Origin: Sphingomonas baiyangensis | GTDB taxonomy: Bacteria > Pseudomonadota > Alphaproteobacteria > Sphingomonadales > Sphingomonadaceae | NCBI RefSeq assembly: GCF_005144715.1 | Contig: NZ_SWKR01000002.1 | Span: 1,788,227 to 1,852,226, forward strand | DNA length: 64,000 nucleotides | Reading direction: 5' to 3' | Position numbers and translations under genes: made by a program | Notes under the pieces: generated by a model | Database searches by the model: none | What the model was told of the DNA's origin: nothing | Seen by the model: the letters and a program-made list of their open reading frames with translations, nothing else | In this document: piece after piece, positions 44,489 through 51,376 of the stretch | How the letters are laid out: every line of letters starts with the position of its first letter | Numbering within the stretch: position 1 is the stretch's first letter

Positions 44489-44925
44489 CGCGCGCGCGCT
44501 GGACCACGCTGGTCGCCTTCATCGCCTTCCTGGCCGCCATCGCCGGGGTGTTCGTCGGGCGCGTCCTCATCCCGTCACACGCGCCGCAGCAATCCGAACT
44601 GCACGCCCTTCTCCATCACGAGCTGAACCTGGACAACGGACAGGAAGCGCGTCTGGAACAGCTCGAGCAGCAGTTCGCCGGGCGGCGGCGAGCGCTCGAA
44701 GCGGAACTTCGCGCGGACAACGCCCGCCTCGCCGAGGCGATCGAGGCGGAGCACGGGAATGGACCGCGCGTCGCCGCGGCGGTTGACGCCTCGCACCGCG
44801 CGATGGGCGAGTTGCAGAAGGAGACGCTCGCCCACGTCTTCGCGATGCGGCAGATCCTTCGGCCCGAGCAGCGGGCGGCCTTCGACCGCGCGGTGACGAA
44901 GTCGCTTACCGCCGACGCGCGGTGA
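44485..44925 (+). CDS. CnrX-like periplasmic heavy-metal sensor
   Basis: A 146-residue protein with an N-terminal membrane anchor (about residues 8-28) and a helical hairpin periplasmic domain of the CnrX/ZraP-like family. The Ni/Co ligands known from CnrX (H42, H46, E63, H119, M123) appear here with a constant shift of two: His40, His44, Glu61, His117 and Met121. It should sense metal and release the anti-sigma. It starts with GTG overlapping the upstream stop and overlaps the sigma gene the same way. Confidence 0.85.
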   Translation: MTRARWTTLVAFIAFLAAIAGVFVGRVLIPSHAPQQSELHALLHHELNLDNGQEARLEQLEQQFAGRRRALEAELRADNARLAEAIEAEHGNGPRVAAAVDASHRAMGELQKETLAHVFAMRQILRPEQRAAFDRAVTKSLTADAR

Positions 44926-45485
44926 AGCCGGACCTAAGTCTGCTTAGCGACGGCGACCTTGCCGGCCGATCGGTCGCGGGGGACGACGACGCGTTCGCGG
45001 AAATCATGCGCCGACATCGCCAGCGGCTCTACCGGCTGATCCGCGCCAGCGTGTCCGATGCAGACGAGGCGCTCGACCTCGTGCAGGAGACCTTCATCTC
45101 GGCGCATGCGGCGCTCAAGCGCTTCGATCGCGACCGACCCATGGCCGCCTGGCTGGCTCGCATCGCGATCAACAAGTGCCGCGACTGGGGACGCCGGCGC
45201 GCCGTGAGGCGGCTGTTCGGGCTGCTCACGCCCGTCGAGGACATCGCCGACATTCATGCCGACGATCGCCCACTGCAGGATGCCGAGGTGGCCGACCGGG
45301 CCGAACTGACCCGCCTTAGTCGGGCAATTGCCGCGCTGCCCGCATCGCAGCGCGAGCCGCTGCTTCTCTGCTCGATCGACGGCCTCAGTCAGGCCGAAGC
45401 GGCGGGCATTCTCTCGATCAGCGAGAAGGCGGTCGAGACGCGCATCCGCCGTGCCCGCATCCGACTTGCCGAACTTCTTGGCTGA
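44922..45485 (+). CDS. ECF sigma factor, CnrH-like
   Basis: A 187-residue sigma factor with region 2 (AFAEIMRRHRQRLYRLIRAS, DLVQETFISAH) and region 4 (LPASQREPLLLCSIDGLSQAEAAGILSISEKAVETRIRRAR). There is no region 3 or extra domain, as usual for ECF. It is coupled to the sensor gene by GTGA. By analogy with CnrH it would switch on metal-efflux promoters once the sensor and anti-sigma release it. Its own targets cannot be picked by eye here. A hairpin follows. Confidence 0.92.
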   Translation: MKPDLSLLSDGDLAGRSVAGDDDAFAEIMRRHRQRLYRLIRASVSDADEALDLVQETFISAHAALKRFDRDRPMAAWLARIAINKCRDWGRRRAVRRLFGLLTPVEDIADIHADDRPLQDAEVADRAELTRLSRAIAALPASQREPLLLCSIDGLSQAEAAGILSISEKAVETRIRRARIRLAELLG

Positions 45486-45512
45486 ACGAACGGCGCGACT
45501 GCCGCTCGTTCG
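45483..45512 (+). terminator. Imperfect hairpin after the sigma gene
   Basis: TGAACGAACGGC and GCCGCTCGTTCG pair at 10 of 12 positions around GCGACT, at the sigma-gene stop and just ahead of the second CueR promoter. It probably isolates the two transcripts. Confidence 0.5.
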
Positions 45513-45532
45513 AAATTACATCCGCCCAGGGC

Positions 45533-45563
45533 TTGACCCTGACACGGTGTCAAACCCCATCTG
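45533..45563 (+). promoter_or_regulatory. CueR-type promoter/operator for the oxidase-copB operon
   Basis: TTGACC (45533-45538), a 19-base spacer with CTGACACGGTGTCAA, and CATCTG as -10 (45558-45563). It matches the copA promoter in all of the -35, in most of the dyad and in the spacer length, so one regulator should serve both. It leaves a leader of about 70 bases. Confidence 0.85.
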
Positions 45564-45641
45564 TTCTCGGGCGGCGAGGGGTACCCCGCGTCGCGGCGTA
45601 TAACCGGGGACAAGTTCCTCCAATCTGGAAGACGAATACAC

Positions 45642-47507
45642 ATGACCGCTCCCATCGACCGCCGCAGGCTTCTGCGCGGCGCAGCGCTCACCGGCGGCGG
45701 CCTCGCGATCACCGCGTGGATGCCCGCCTGGGCGCAGCGGACATCGGCCGGCACCGTGAAGCCGCTGCCGAGCGTGTCGGGTGAGGACATCACCCTGCGC
45801 ATCGCGCATCAGATGATGTCCATCGATGGGCGGGAGAGCCACGCCATCGGCATCAACGGTACCGTCCCCGCACCGCTAATCCGTCTGCGTGAGGGCCAGA
45901 ACGTCCGCCTGCATGTCGAGAACGCCCTCGACGAGGACAGCTCGATCCACTGGCACGGACTGATCCTGCCGTTCCACATGGACGGCGTGCCCGGCATCAG
46001 CTTCCCCGGCATCAAGCCGCGCACCACGTTCACCTACGAGTTCCCGATCGTGCAGTCCGGCACCTATTGGTATCACAGCCATTCGGGGCTGCAGGAGCAG
46101 CTCGGACACTACGGCCCGATCGTCATCGACCCGAAGGGCGTCGATCCGATCCAATCCGACCGCGAGCATGTGATCGTGCTGTCCGACCACAGTCAGATGC
46201 ACCCCCACATCATCTTCAAGAAACTCAAGCAGCAGGGCGGCTACTTCAACTACCAGAAGCAGACGCTGGCCGGCCTGCTCGCCGGTAAGGACCAGTCCGC
46301 CAAGCAGCGGCTGGAATGGGGCGCCATGCGGATGGACCCCACCGACGTTTCCGACGTGACCGGCAGCACCTACACCTACCTCGTCAACGGCCATGGCCCG
46401 CGTGACAACTGGACCGGGCTGTTCCGCCCGGGCGAGCGCCTGCGCCTGCGGATCATCAATGCCTCGGCCATGACGACGTTCAACTTCCGCATCCCCGGCC
46501 TAAAGATGACCGTCGTCCAAGCGGATGGCCTCCCGGTTCGGCCGGTCGCCATCGACGAGATGCAGATCGCGGTCGCCGAGACATACGACGTGATCGTCCA
46601 GCCTTCAGACGAGCGCGCCTACACGATCGTAGGCGAGAGCGTCGACAGGTCGGGCATGGCGCGCGCGACCCTCGCGCCGCGCGAGGGGATGGCGGCCGCC
46701 ATCCCGCCGCTTCGCCGTCGTCCGCTCGCCGACATGAAGGACATGGGCATGGGCGGCATGGATCACGGTTCCGGCGGGTCGATGGCGGGCATGGACCACG
46801 CCGCCATGGGCGATGCCAAGCCGGCTGCGTCGGCACCGGCCGCCTGTCCACCAGAACACGCCGCCATGGGTCACTGCACGCCGGCTGCCAGCGATGGCGC
46901 AGCCGGCGGCCAGCAGGCGGGCATGGACCACGGGTCGGGCGGCATGAACCATTCCATGCGGGACTTCTCGGTGGCGCCCGAAGTCAAGAAGACGCCCACC
47001 GTGCAGACGATCTCGCCGATGCCCCTCGACCGGATGGGCGAACCCGGCCAAGGCCTTGATGACGTCGGCCACAAGGTGCTGGTCTACACCGATCTCATGG
47101 CGGTCGACCGCAATCCCGACGTGCGTGCACCGGATCGCGCGATGCGCATCCATCTCACCGGCAACATGGAACGCTACATGTGGGCGTTCGATGGCGAGAA
47201 GCTAAGCGAAGTGAACAAGCCCATCCCGTTCCTCAAGGACGAGCGGGTGCGCATCACCCTGGTCAACGACACCATGATGGGTCACCCGATCCACCTGCAC
47301 GGGCATTTCTTCGAGCTCGTCACGGGCCATGGCGAGTTCGCACCGCGCAAGCACACGATCCAGGTGCAACCCGGGGGGACCGCGACGTTCGATGTCACCA
47401 CCGACGCGGTCGGTGACTGGGCGTTTCACTGCCACATGCTCTACCACATGCACGCGGGAATGATGCAGGTCGTGTCGGTCCGGCCGCGCGAGGGAGACAC
47501 GAAATGA
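45642..47507 (+). CDS. pcoA: Periplasmic multicopper oxidase (PcoA/CopA type)
   Basis: A 621-residue enzyme oxidising Cu+ to less toxic Cu2+ in the periplasm. A Tat signal (RRRLLRGAAL) predicts folded export. Copper sites are complete: IHWHG, WYHSHSG, HPIHLHGHFFE and HCHMLYHMHAGM. A Met/His-rich insert (about residues 365-445; DMKDMGMGGMDHGSGG) is typical of PcoA, and it contains one CPPEHAAMGHC motif at 402-412 that recurs in the next protein. The stop overlaps copB by 4 bases. Confidence 0.96.
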   Translation: MTAPIDRRRLLRGAALTGGGLAITAWMPAWAQRTSAGTVKPLPSVSGEDITLRIAHQMMSIDGRESHAIGINGTVPAPLIRLREGQNVRLHVENALDEDSSIHWHGLILPFHMDGVPGISFPGIKPRTTFTYEFPIVQSGTYWYHSHSGLQEQLGHYGPIVIDPKGVDPIQSDREHVIVLSDHSQMHPHIIFKKLKQQGGYFNYQKQTLAGLLAGKDQSAKQRLEWGAMRMDPTDVSDVTGSTYTYLVNGHGPRDNWTGLFRPGERLRLRIINASAMTTFNFRIPGLKMTVVQADGLPVRPVAIDEMQIAVAETYDVIVQPSDERAYTIVGESVDRSGMARATLAPREGMAAAIPPLRRRPLADMKDMGMGGMDHGSGGSMAGMDHAAMGDAKPAASAPAACPPEHAAMGHCTPAASDGAAGGQQAGMDHGSGGMNHSMRDFSVAPEVKKTPTVQTISPMPLDRMGEPGQGLDDVGHKVLVYTDLMAVDRNPDVRAPDRAMRIHLTGNMERYMWAFDGEKLSEVNKPIPFLKDERVRITLVNDTMMGHPIHLHGHFFELVTGHGEFAPRKHTIQVQPGGTATFDVTTDAVGDWAFHCHMLYHMHAGMMQVVSVRPREGDTK

Positions 47508-48718
47508 GCCTCGTCCTCGGCGCCATCCTCCTCGCTTCCTCCAGCCAGTGCACACCGGAGCACGCGGCGATGGGCCACTGCACGATGCCCGCAGCCGCCA
47601 AGCCGAAGGCGGCGATGCTCAAGGCAGCGCCGAAGCCGAAGGCGGCAAAGCCCAGGCCTGCGGCCAAGCCGAAGCGCAAGCCTGCGGCAAAGACGCCGAC
47701 GCGTTCGGCACCCGCGCCAAGCCCGACTGCGGCACCGGTAGCCGCACCCGCCGACCCGTCGTGCCCGCCCGAACATGCGGCTATGGGGCACTGCGCGCCC
47801 AAGACCCCGGCTCCCGCCGCGCAATCCGTCGTGCCCCCGCCGGCTGCTACATCCGCAGCGGCAGCCGTGAACGATCCGGACTGTCCACCCGAGCATGCCG
47901 CCATGGGTCACTGCACGCCGAAGGCATCCCCGCCGGCCGGCACCCCGGCGTCGATGGGCACGGGGGGTACAGCGCTGCCGGCCGGGAACGCACCTGCGCC
48001 TGCGGCGCCCGAGGCGAATTACGCAGACCGGGTCTGGGGTCGCGAGGCCATGGCCCCCGCGCGCACGGCCATGCATCGGGAGCATGGCGGCATGTCCTTC
48101 TCCCAGCTCATGCTGAACCTCGCGGAGGTGCAGTTCCGAAACGGGCGGGACGGCTACAGGTGGGACGGCGAGTTCTGGTACGGCGGCGACATCAACCGGC
48201 TGACCATCAAGAGCGAGGGCGAGGGCACGTTCCGCGAGGATGCGGAAGGCGAGGTCCAGGCGCTCTATAGCCGCGCCATCGGACCCTATTTCAACCTGCA
48301 GGCCGGTGTACGCCAGGACTTCGCGCCCGGCCCGGACCGCACCTATGCCACGATCGGGTTCGAAGGCCTCGCGCCATATTGGTTCGACGTCGAGGGTGCG
48401 CTGTTCCTGTCCGACAAGGGCGACGTGTTCGGGCGGCTCGAAGGCTATTACGATCAGCGCATCACCCAGCGGCTGGTGCTGCAGCCGCGCGTCGAGTTCA
48501 ACCTGTCGGCGCAGAACGTGCCGCTCAGCGGGTTGGGCTCGGGACTGACCGACGCCGAGGCCGGGCTTCGCCTGCGCTACGAGATCAAGCGCGAGTTCGC
48601 GCCCTATGTGGGCGTATCATGGGAACGCCAGTTCGGCGACACGGCGCGGTTCAGCCGGGCACGTGGCGAGGGCACCGGCGGGTTCAGCTTCGTGGCGGGC
48701 GTCAGGACCTGGTTCTGA
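47504..48718 (+). CDS. copB: Outer-membrane copper resistance protein CopB with N-terminal Cys/His repeats
   Basis: A 404-residue protein. Residues about 170-404 are a CopB beta-barrel (YADRVWGREAM, MLNLAEVQFRNGRDGYRWDGEFWYGGD, ending in an aromatic residue, FVAGVRTWF). The N-terminal 150 residues hold three copies of C-x-PEHAAMGHC (16-26, 87-97, 127-137) between Lys/Ala/Pro-rich linkers. The short hydrophobic start may be a weak signal. CopB is thought to bind or export copper at the outer membrane. ATGA coupling to the oxidase. Confidence 0.92.
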   Translation: MSLVLGAILLASSSQCTPEHAAMGHCTMPAAAKPKAAMLKAAPKPKAAKPRPAAKPKRKPAAKTPTRSAPAPSPTAAPVAAPADPSCPPEHAAMGHCAPKTPAPAAQSVVPPPAATSAAAAVNDPDCPPEHAAMGHCTPKASPPAGTPASMGTGGTALPAGNAPAPAAPEANYADRVWGREAMAPARTAMHREHGGMSFSQLMLNLAEVQFRNGRDGYRWDGEFWYGGDINRLTIKSEGEGTFREDAEGEVQALYSRAIGPYFNLQAGVRQDFAPGPDRTYATIGFEGLAPYWFDVEGALFLSDKGDVFGRLEGYYDQRITQRLVLQPRVEFNLSAQNVPLSGLGSGLTDAEAGLRLRYEIKREFAPYVGVSWERQFGDTARFSRARGEGTGGFSFVAGVRTWF

Positions 48719-48792
48719 CGACGGCCGCGAGGGATGGCGGCAATGACTGCGTATCAAGACCGTGGCGGGGGCGATCACCAAGGAGCTTGACC

Positions 48793-49155
48793 ATGAAAAA
48801 GGTTTTCACCGCCGCCGTCGCCATTGGCGTCATGGCGACCGCCGCAACGGCCCAGCAGCAGGACCATTCGGCCCACGCGAAGATGATGAAGCCTACGGCT
48901 GCCAACCCATACGGGCCTGCCGAGATGAAAATGCATGAGCGCATGATGGGCGCGGCGGGTGCGGATGCGACCGAGACCTGGGTACGCAAGATGATCGAGC
49001 ACCACCGTGGCGGCGTCGAGACGTCCCAGATCGTCCTTCGAGAATCTCGCGATCCCAAGGTGCGCCAGATGGCGACGAAGACCGTCACCGACCAGAACCG
49101 CGAGATCGGCGAGCTTCAGGCGTGGCTGCGCAGCCACGGCAAGCGCGCCCAGTGA
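48793..49155 (+). CDS. DUF305-type periplasmic protein
   Basis: A 120-residue protein with a signal peptide (ending ATAQQ), an HSAH motif and a helical domain with MKMHERMM and WVRKMIEHHRGGVETSQIVL, the HH-containing core of DUF305, a ferritin-like family frequent in copper clusters. AAGGAGC precedes the ATG. It lies 74 bases after copB and before the DUF411 gene, so it is probably in the CueR-driven transcript. A copper-binding role is inferred from context and His/Met content. Confidence 0.88.
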   Translation: MKKVFTAAVAIGVMATAATAQQQDHSAHAKMMKPTAANPYGPAEMKMHERMMGAAGADATETWVRKMIEHHRGGVETSQIVLRESRDPKVRQMATKTVTDQNREIGELQAWLRSHGKRAQ

Positions 49156-49214
49156 CCCTCAATGCCTCTCCGTCCGGCTTTGGGGGCGGAGGGGCGAACC
49201 GTCAGGACATGCCC

Positions 49215-49655
49215 ATGAACCGTCTTCGCTTGATCGCCGCCGCCTTCGCTTTCGCCATGCCCGCTGCGGCGATCGCTGCCGACCCGGTGCTGATGCACCG
49301 CGATCCAGGCTGCCCGTGCTGCGAGAAATGGGCGCAGCAGGTGAAGGCGCAGTTCGGCCGAGCGGTGCGCATCGTCGATGATGCGAAGCGCCAGGCATTC
49401 ATGAAGCAGCGCGGCGTGCCTGCGGATCTCGCCTCCTGTCATACCGCGATCATCGACGGCATGACCTTCGAGGGACATGTGCCGATCGCGGACATGAAAC
49501 GCGCCCTGGCAACCCGGCCGAAAGGCGTGAGCGGCCTCGCGGTCGCAGGGATGCCGATGGGTTCGCCGGGGATGGAGGTGCCCGGGATAAAGGCCGACCA
49601 TTTCGAAGTGGTGGCGTTCGGGCCTGGTGGTCGGCGCGTCTTCGCGCGTCACTGA
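49215..49655 (+). CDS. DUF411 family metal-binding protein
   Basis: A 146-residue periplasmic protein: signal peptide (FAFAMPAAAIAAD), then the family motif HRDPGCPCCEKWAQQ with the Cys pair, ASCHTAIIDGMTFEGHVP and VAGMPMGSPGME. DUF411 proteins occur almost only in copper/silver loci and their Cys/Met sites suggest metal binding. AGGA seven bases before the ATG at 49215 decides the start over an ATG six bases upstream. A strong hairpin ends the operon. Confidence 0.9.
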   Translation: MNRLRLIAAAFAFAMPAAAIAADPVLMHRDPGCPCCEKWAQQVKAQFGRAVRIVDDAKRQAFMKQRGVPADLASCHTAIIDGMTFEGHVPIADMKRALATRPKGVSGLAVAGMPMGSPGMEVPGIKADHFEVVAFGPGGRRVFARH

Positions 49656-49661
49656 AACAAG

Positions 49662-49686
49662 AAGGGGAGCGCCTCGCGCTCCCCTT
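49662..49686. terminator. Bidirectional hairpin terminator after the DUF411 gene
   Basis: An 11-bp stem (AAGGGGAGCGC / GCGCTCCCCTT) with a 3-base loop between convergent genes. The complementary A/T ends allow use in both directions. Confidence 0.88.
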
Positions 49687-49692
49687 CCCTGC

Positions 49693-49908
49693 TTACTTCT
49701 TCGGCGCGCCCGACATGTCGTGGCCGGTGTGATCGCCGCCCTTCTTCATATCGTCGCAGCAGCAGGACTTCTTCCCGTCCTTCTCCTTGCAGCAGTCCTT
49801 CCCTTCCTTGCAGCATTCCGCGCCGGCCTTGCAGCAGTCGGCCGCAGCGAACGCGGATGTGGAGAGGGTGAGCGCGAACGCCGCGGCAATGAACTTGAAC
49901 GTCTTCAT
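49693..49908 (-). CDS. Cys-rich periplasmic peptide, metallothionein-like
   Basis: A 71-residue protein. A signal peptide (to about residue 22) precedes a mature peptide with nine Cys in fewer than 30 residues. CC pairs fall at 25-26, 32-33 and 39-40 (a strict seven-residue period with KEG/KAG spacers), then a CCC at 49-51, ending in GDHTGHDM. The pattern suggests a periplasmic soft-metal sponge. GAGGA precedes the ATG. I do not recognise a named family. It faces the cop operon and is followed by a shared terminator. Confidence 0.85.
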   Translation of the reverse strand: MKTFKFIAAAFALTLSTSAFAAADCCKAGAECCKEGKDCCKEKDGKKSCCCDDMKKGGDHTGHDMSGAPKK

Positions 49909-49941
49909 GTGATTGGGTCCTCTTGATTGAGCTTGGTCGAT

Positions 49942-50304
49942 TCAGGCGACCAGCTCTCGAGGCGGAGGCGGTGCCGGGCGCCCCCCCCAACCAACGAGCC
50001 GCTTGGCTCTGGCCTCGTGCGTGCTTTCTCGATCAGGCGCGCGGGATGCGCATGGCGTGGCCGCTGACGGCACTACGACGCAGCCGGTGGCGCAGACGAC
50101 CTGATGATTCTGATGCGGTGCCCTGTCATCTGCCGGCCTTGCTGGCGGCGCGTCATGGCAGTCCATCGAAGCTGCAGCTTGCACACCTTGCATCGGCATC
50201 GGGGCGGGGGCGGCGGCAACACCGCATGCCGACATGATCTGAACCAAGGCGAACAAGCCGACCAGAAGCGGCATCAATGCTGGCTTAGAACGGAGGAGCG
50301 GCAT
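49942..50304 (-). CDS. Hypothetical exported protein with Cys/His cluster
   Basis: A 120-residue frame. A hydrophobic N-terminal segment (LMPLLVGLFALVQIMSACG) could be a signal or anchor with a possible lipobox Cys. Then come MDCHDAPP and HQNHQVVCATGC, a set of Cys and His that could bind metal, and a Pro/Arg-rich end. The start is uncertain: ATG at 50304 is used, with TTG at 50340 and ATG at 50274 as alternatives. It stands 33 bases upstream of the Cys-rich peptide gene on the same strand. Not recognised. Confidence 0.55.
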   Translation of the reverse strand: MPLLRSKPALMPLLVGLFALVQIMSACGVAAAPAPMPMQGVQAAASMDCHDAPPARPADDRAPHQNHQVVCATGCVVVPSAATPCASRAPDRESTHEARAKRLVGWGGRPAPPPPRELVA

Positions 50305-50386
50305 TGCCGCTGCGATACGCCACAGATGGCGGATAAACAATGGAGCCTATCGAGCCCGGGCTATGATCGCGGCGAGGGCGCGGCTC

Positions 50387-50590
50387 TCACCAAGGCAGTT
50401 CCTCGATAAACAGGATCATCTCCTGGAAGCCGCCGGGCTCGAATATCACCCCGTCATCGCTCTCGCTGAGGGGAAAGCGCGACGCCGCCTCGATCACGGA
50501 TTCTGCATCGGACTGGCGGGTGTGGATCGTGGGCGGCCGTCCACCTGACGAGCGCCACGATACGGGCATGCAGCGCAGCCGCGGCGTCAT
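50387..50590 (-). CDS. Short hypothetical protein overlapping the next frame
   Basis: A 67-residue frame whose second half (SDAESVIEAASRFPLSESDD then GVIFEPGGFQEMILFIEELPW) looks like a real acidic protein end. It overlaps the 3' part of the 50454-50792 gene in another frame. It may be a separate coupled gene or the true C-terminus of that gene after a frameshift. Confidence 0.45.
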   Translation of the reverse strand: MTPRLRCMPVSWRSSGGRPPTIHTRQSDAESVIEAASRFPLSESDDGVIFEPGGFQEMILFIEELPW

Positions 50591-50792
50591 TCTCGGCGGA
50601 CGCCTCCTCTGCGGCGAACGCCTGAAGCGCCAGCGCCTGGGCTACCGGCTTGTCACGGAGATCACCGCGGAGCAACGCCAAGCGCTCCAGCGCGCCTTGA
50701 AGCTGCGCAGCACTGACCGTCACGGCGTTGAGGCGCTCCATCGGACCAGCGATCAGCGTGACCGTAGCGATCTGCGATTGAAACGGAATCAT
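50454..50792 (-). CDS. Hypothetical protein downstream of the SRAP paralogue
   Basis: A 112-residue frame starting MIPFQSQIATVTLIAGPMERLNAV, with a helical Ala-rich middle (EEASAENDAAAALHARIVALVR). Its last about 27 residues (PHPPVRCRIRDRGG and on) have the Arg-rich look of an out-of-frame read, which raises the possibility of a frameshift into the overlapping 50387-50590 frame. It follows the SRAP paralogue by 10 bases and is probably co-transcribed. No family recognised. Confidence 0.5.
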   Translation of the reverse strand: MIPFQSQIATVTLIAGPMERLNAVTVSAAQLQGALERLALLRGDLRDKPVAQALALQAFAAEEASAENDAAAALHARIVALVRWTAAHDPHPPVRCRIRDRGGVALSPQRER

Positions 50793-50802
50793 GCCGGATC
50801 CT

Positions 50803-51327
50803 TCAGAATGCCAGCTCTGCCTGCCGGAGCTCAGGTTGACGCGGGGGGATCTCCTCGATCGCGAAGCTGCGCGGGGGCAGCGCCACGAGCAGTTCGTCCT
50901 GCGGTACGCTAAGGTCGAGCCACGCCATGTTCTGGCGGCGCAGCAGCACCGCGCCCTGACGCTCCTGGTAGAAGAACACGTCGGGATTGGCCTCGATCGT
51001 GATGACGGCGAAGCTCGTCGGCCGGCCATCGATGGGCGGTTGCCACACGCCGGCGAGATAGAAGAAGTTGCCGTCCTCGAGCGTGACGCGGAACCGCCGG
51101 TCGCCATTCTTGACCTGGAACTCGCTCGCTGGGACGAGGCAACGATGGGTCCGGAATTGCTTCCCCTCCGAGCGGAGGAACTTGAAGGGCTTTGCGCCGT
51201 CCTCACCGAGATGCATGCCCCACGCCGCCTCGATCATCTCGATCTCTTGCACGTTGTCCGGGTTTCGCCGGATGATGGCGCGACGGCTGCCGAGAGGCGC
51301 TTCCGACTCGAAGGGACTCGCTTTCAT
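50803..51327 (-). CDS. SRAP-fold paralogue without catalytic residues
   Basis: A 174-residue SRAP (YedK/HMCES-like) domain by its blocks GKQFRTHRCLVPASEF, FFYLAGVWQPP and VFFYQERQGAVLLRRQNMAWLD, which align with the neighbour at 51377. All four catalytic residues of the neighbour are replaced: no Cys at position 2, Asn75 is Phe, Glu97 is Val and His152 is Gln. It cannot form the DNA crosslink used by active SRAP enzymes. The start at 51327 keeps the LexA box outside the gene; a GC-context ATG at 51384 would overlap the divergent gene. Confidence 0.8.
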   Translation of the reverse strand: MKASPFESEAPLGSRRAIIRRNPDNVQEIEMIEAAWGMHLGEDGAKPFKFLRSEGKQFRTHRCLVPASEFQVKNGDRRFRVTLEDGNFFYLAGVWQPPIDGRPTSFAVITIEANPDVFFYQERQGAVLLRRQNMAWLDLSVPQDELLVALPPRSFAIEEIPPRQPELRQAELAF

Positions 51328-51332
51328 GGTGA

Positions 51333-51347
51333 GAACATAATGCGAAC
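51333..51347. promoter_or_regulatory. LexA box between divergent SRAP genes
   Basis: GAAC-ATAATGC-GAAC fits the alphaproteobacterial LexA operator (GTTC-N7-GTTC on the other strand). It lies 30 bases before the active SRAP gene and 6 bases before the inactive paralogue, so one box may control both. The same core occurs before imuA. Confidence 0.85.
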
Positions 51348-51376
51348 GAACCCGCGGCGCAAATCGGAGTATATCG

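Larger units (their letters stand above)
38314..50350. mobile_element. Integrase-associated metal-resistance genomic island (right edge unresolved)
   Basis: A P4-type integrase directly after trmB is followed by an uninterrupted run of metal-resistance and accessory genes, in contrast to the core genes on the left. No tRNA, and no direct repeat that could be attL/attR, was found, and the right boundary could be anywhere between 50.3 kb and beyond the window. The island call rests on gene content. Confidence 0.5.
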
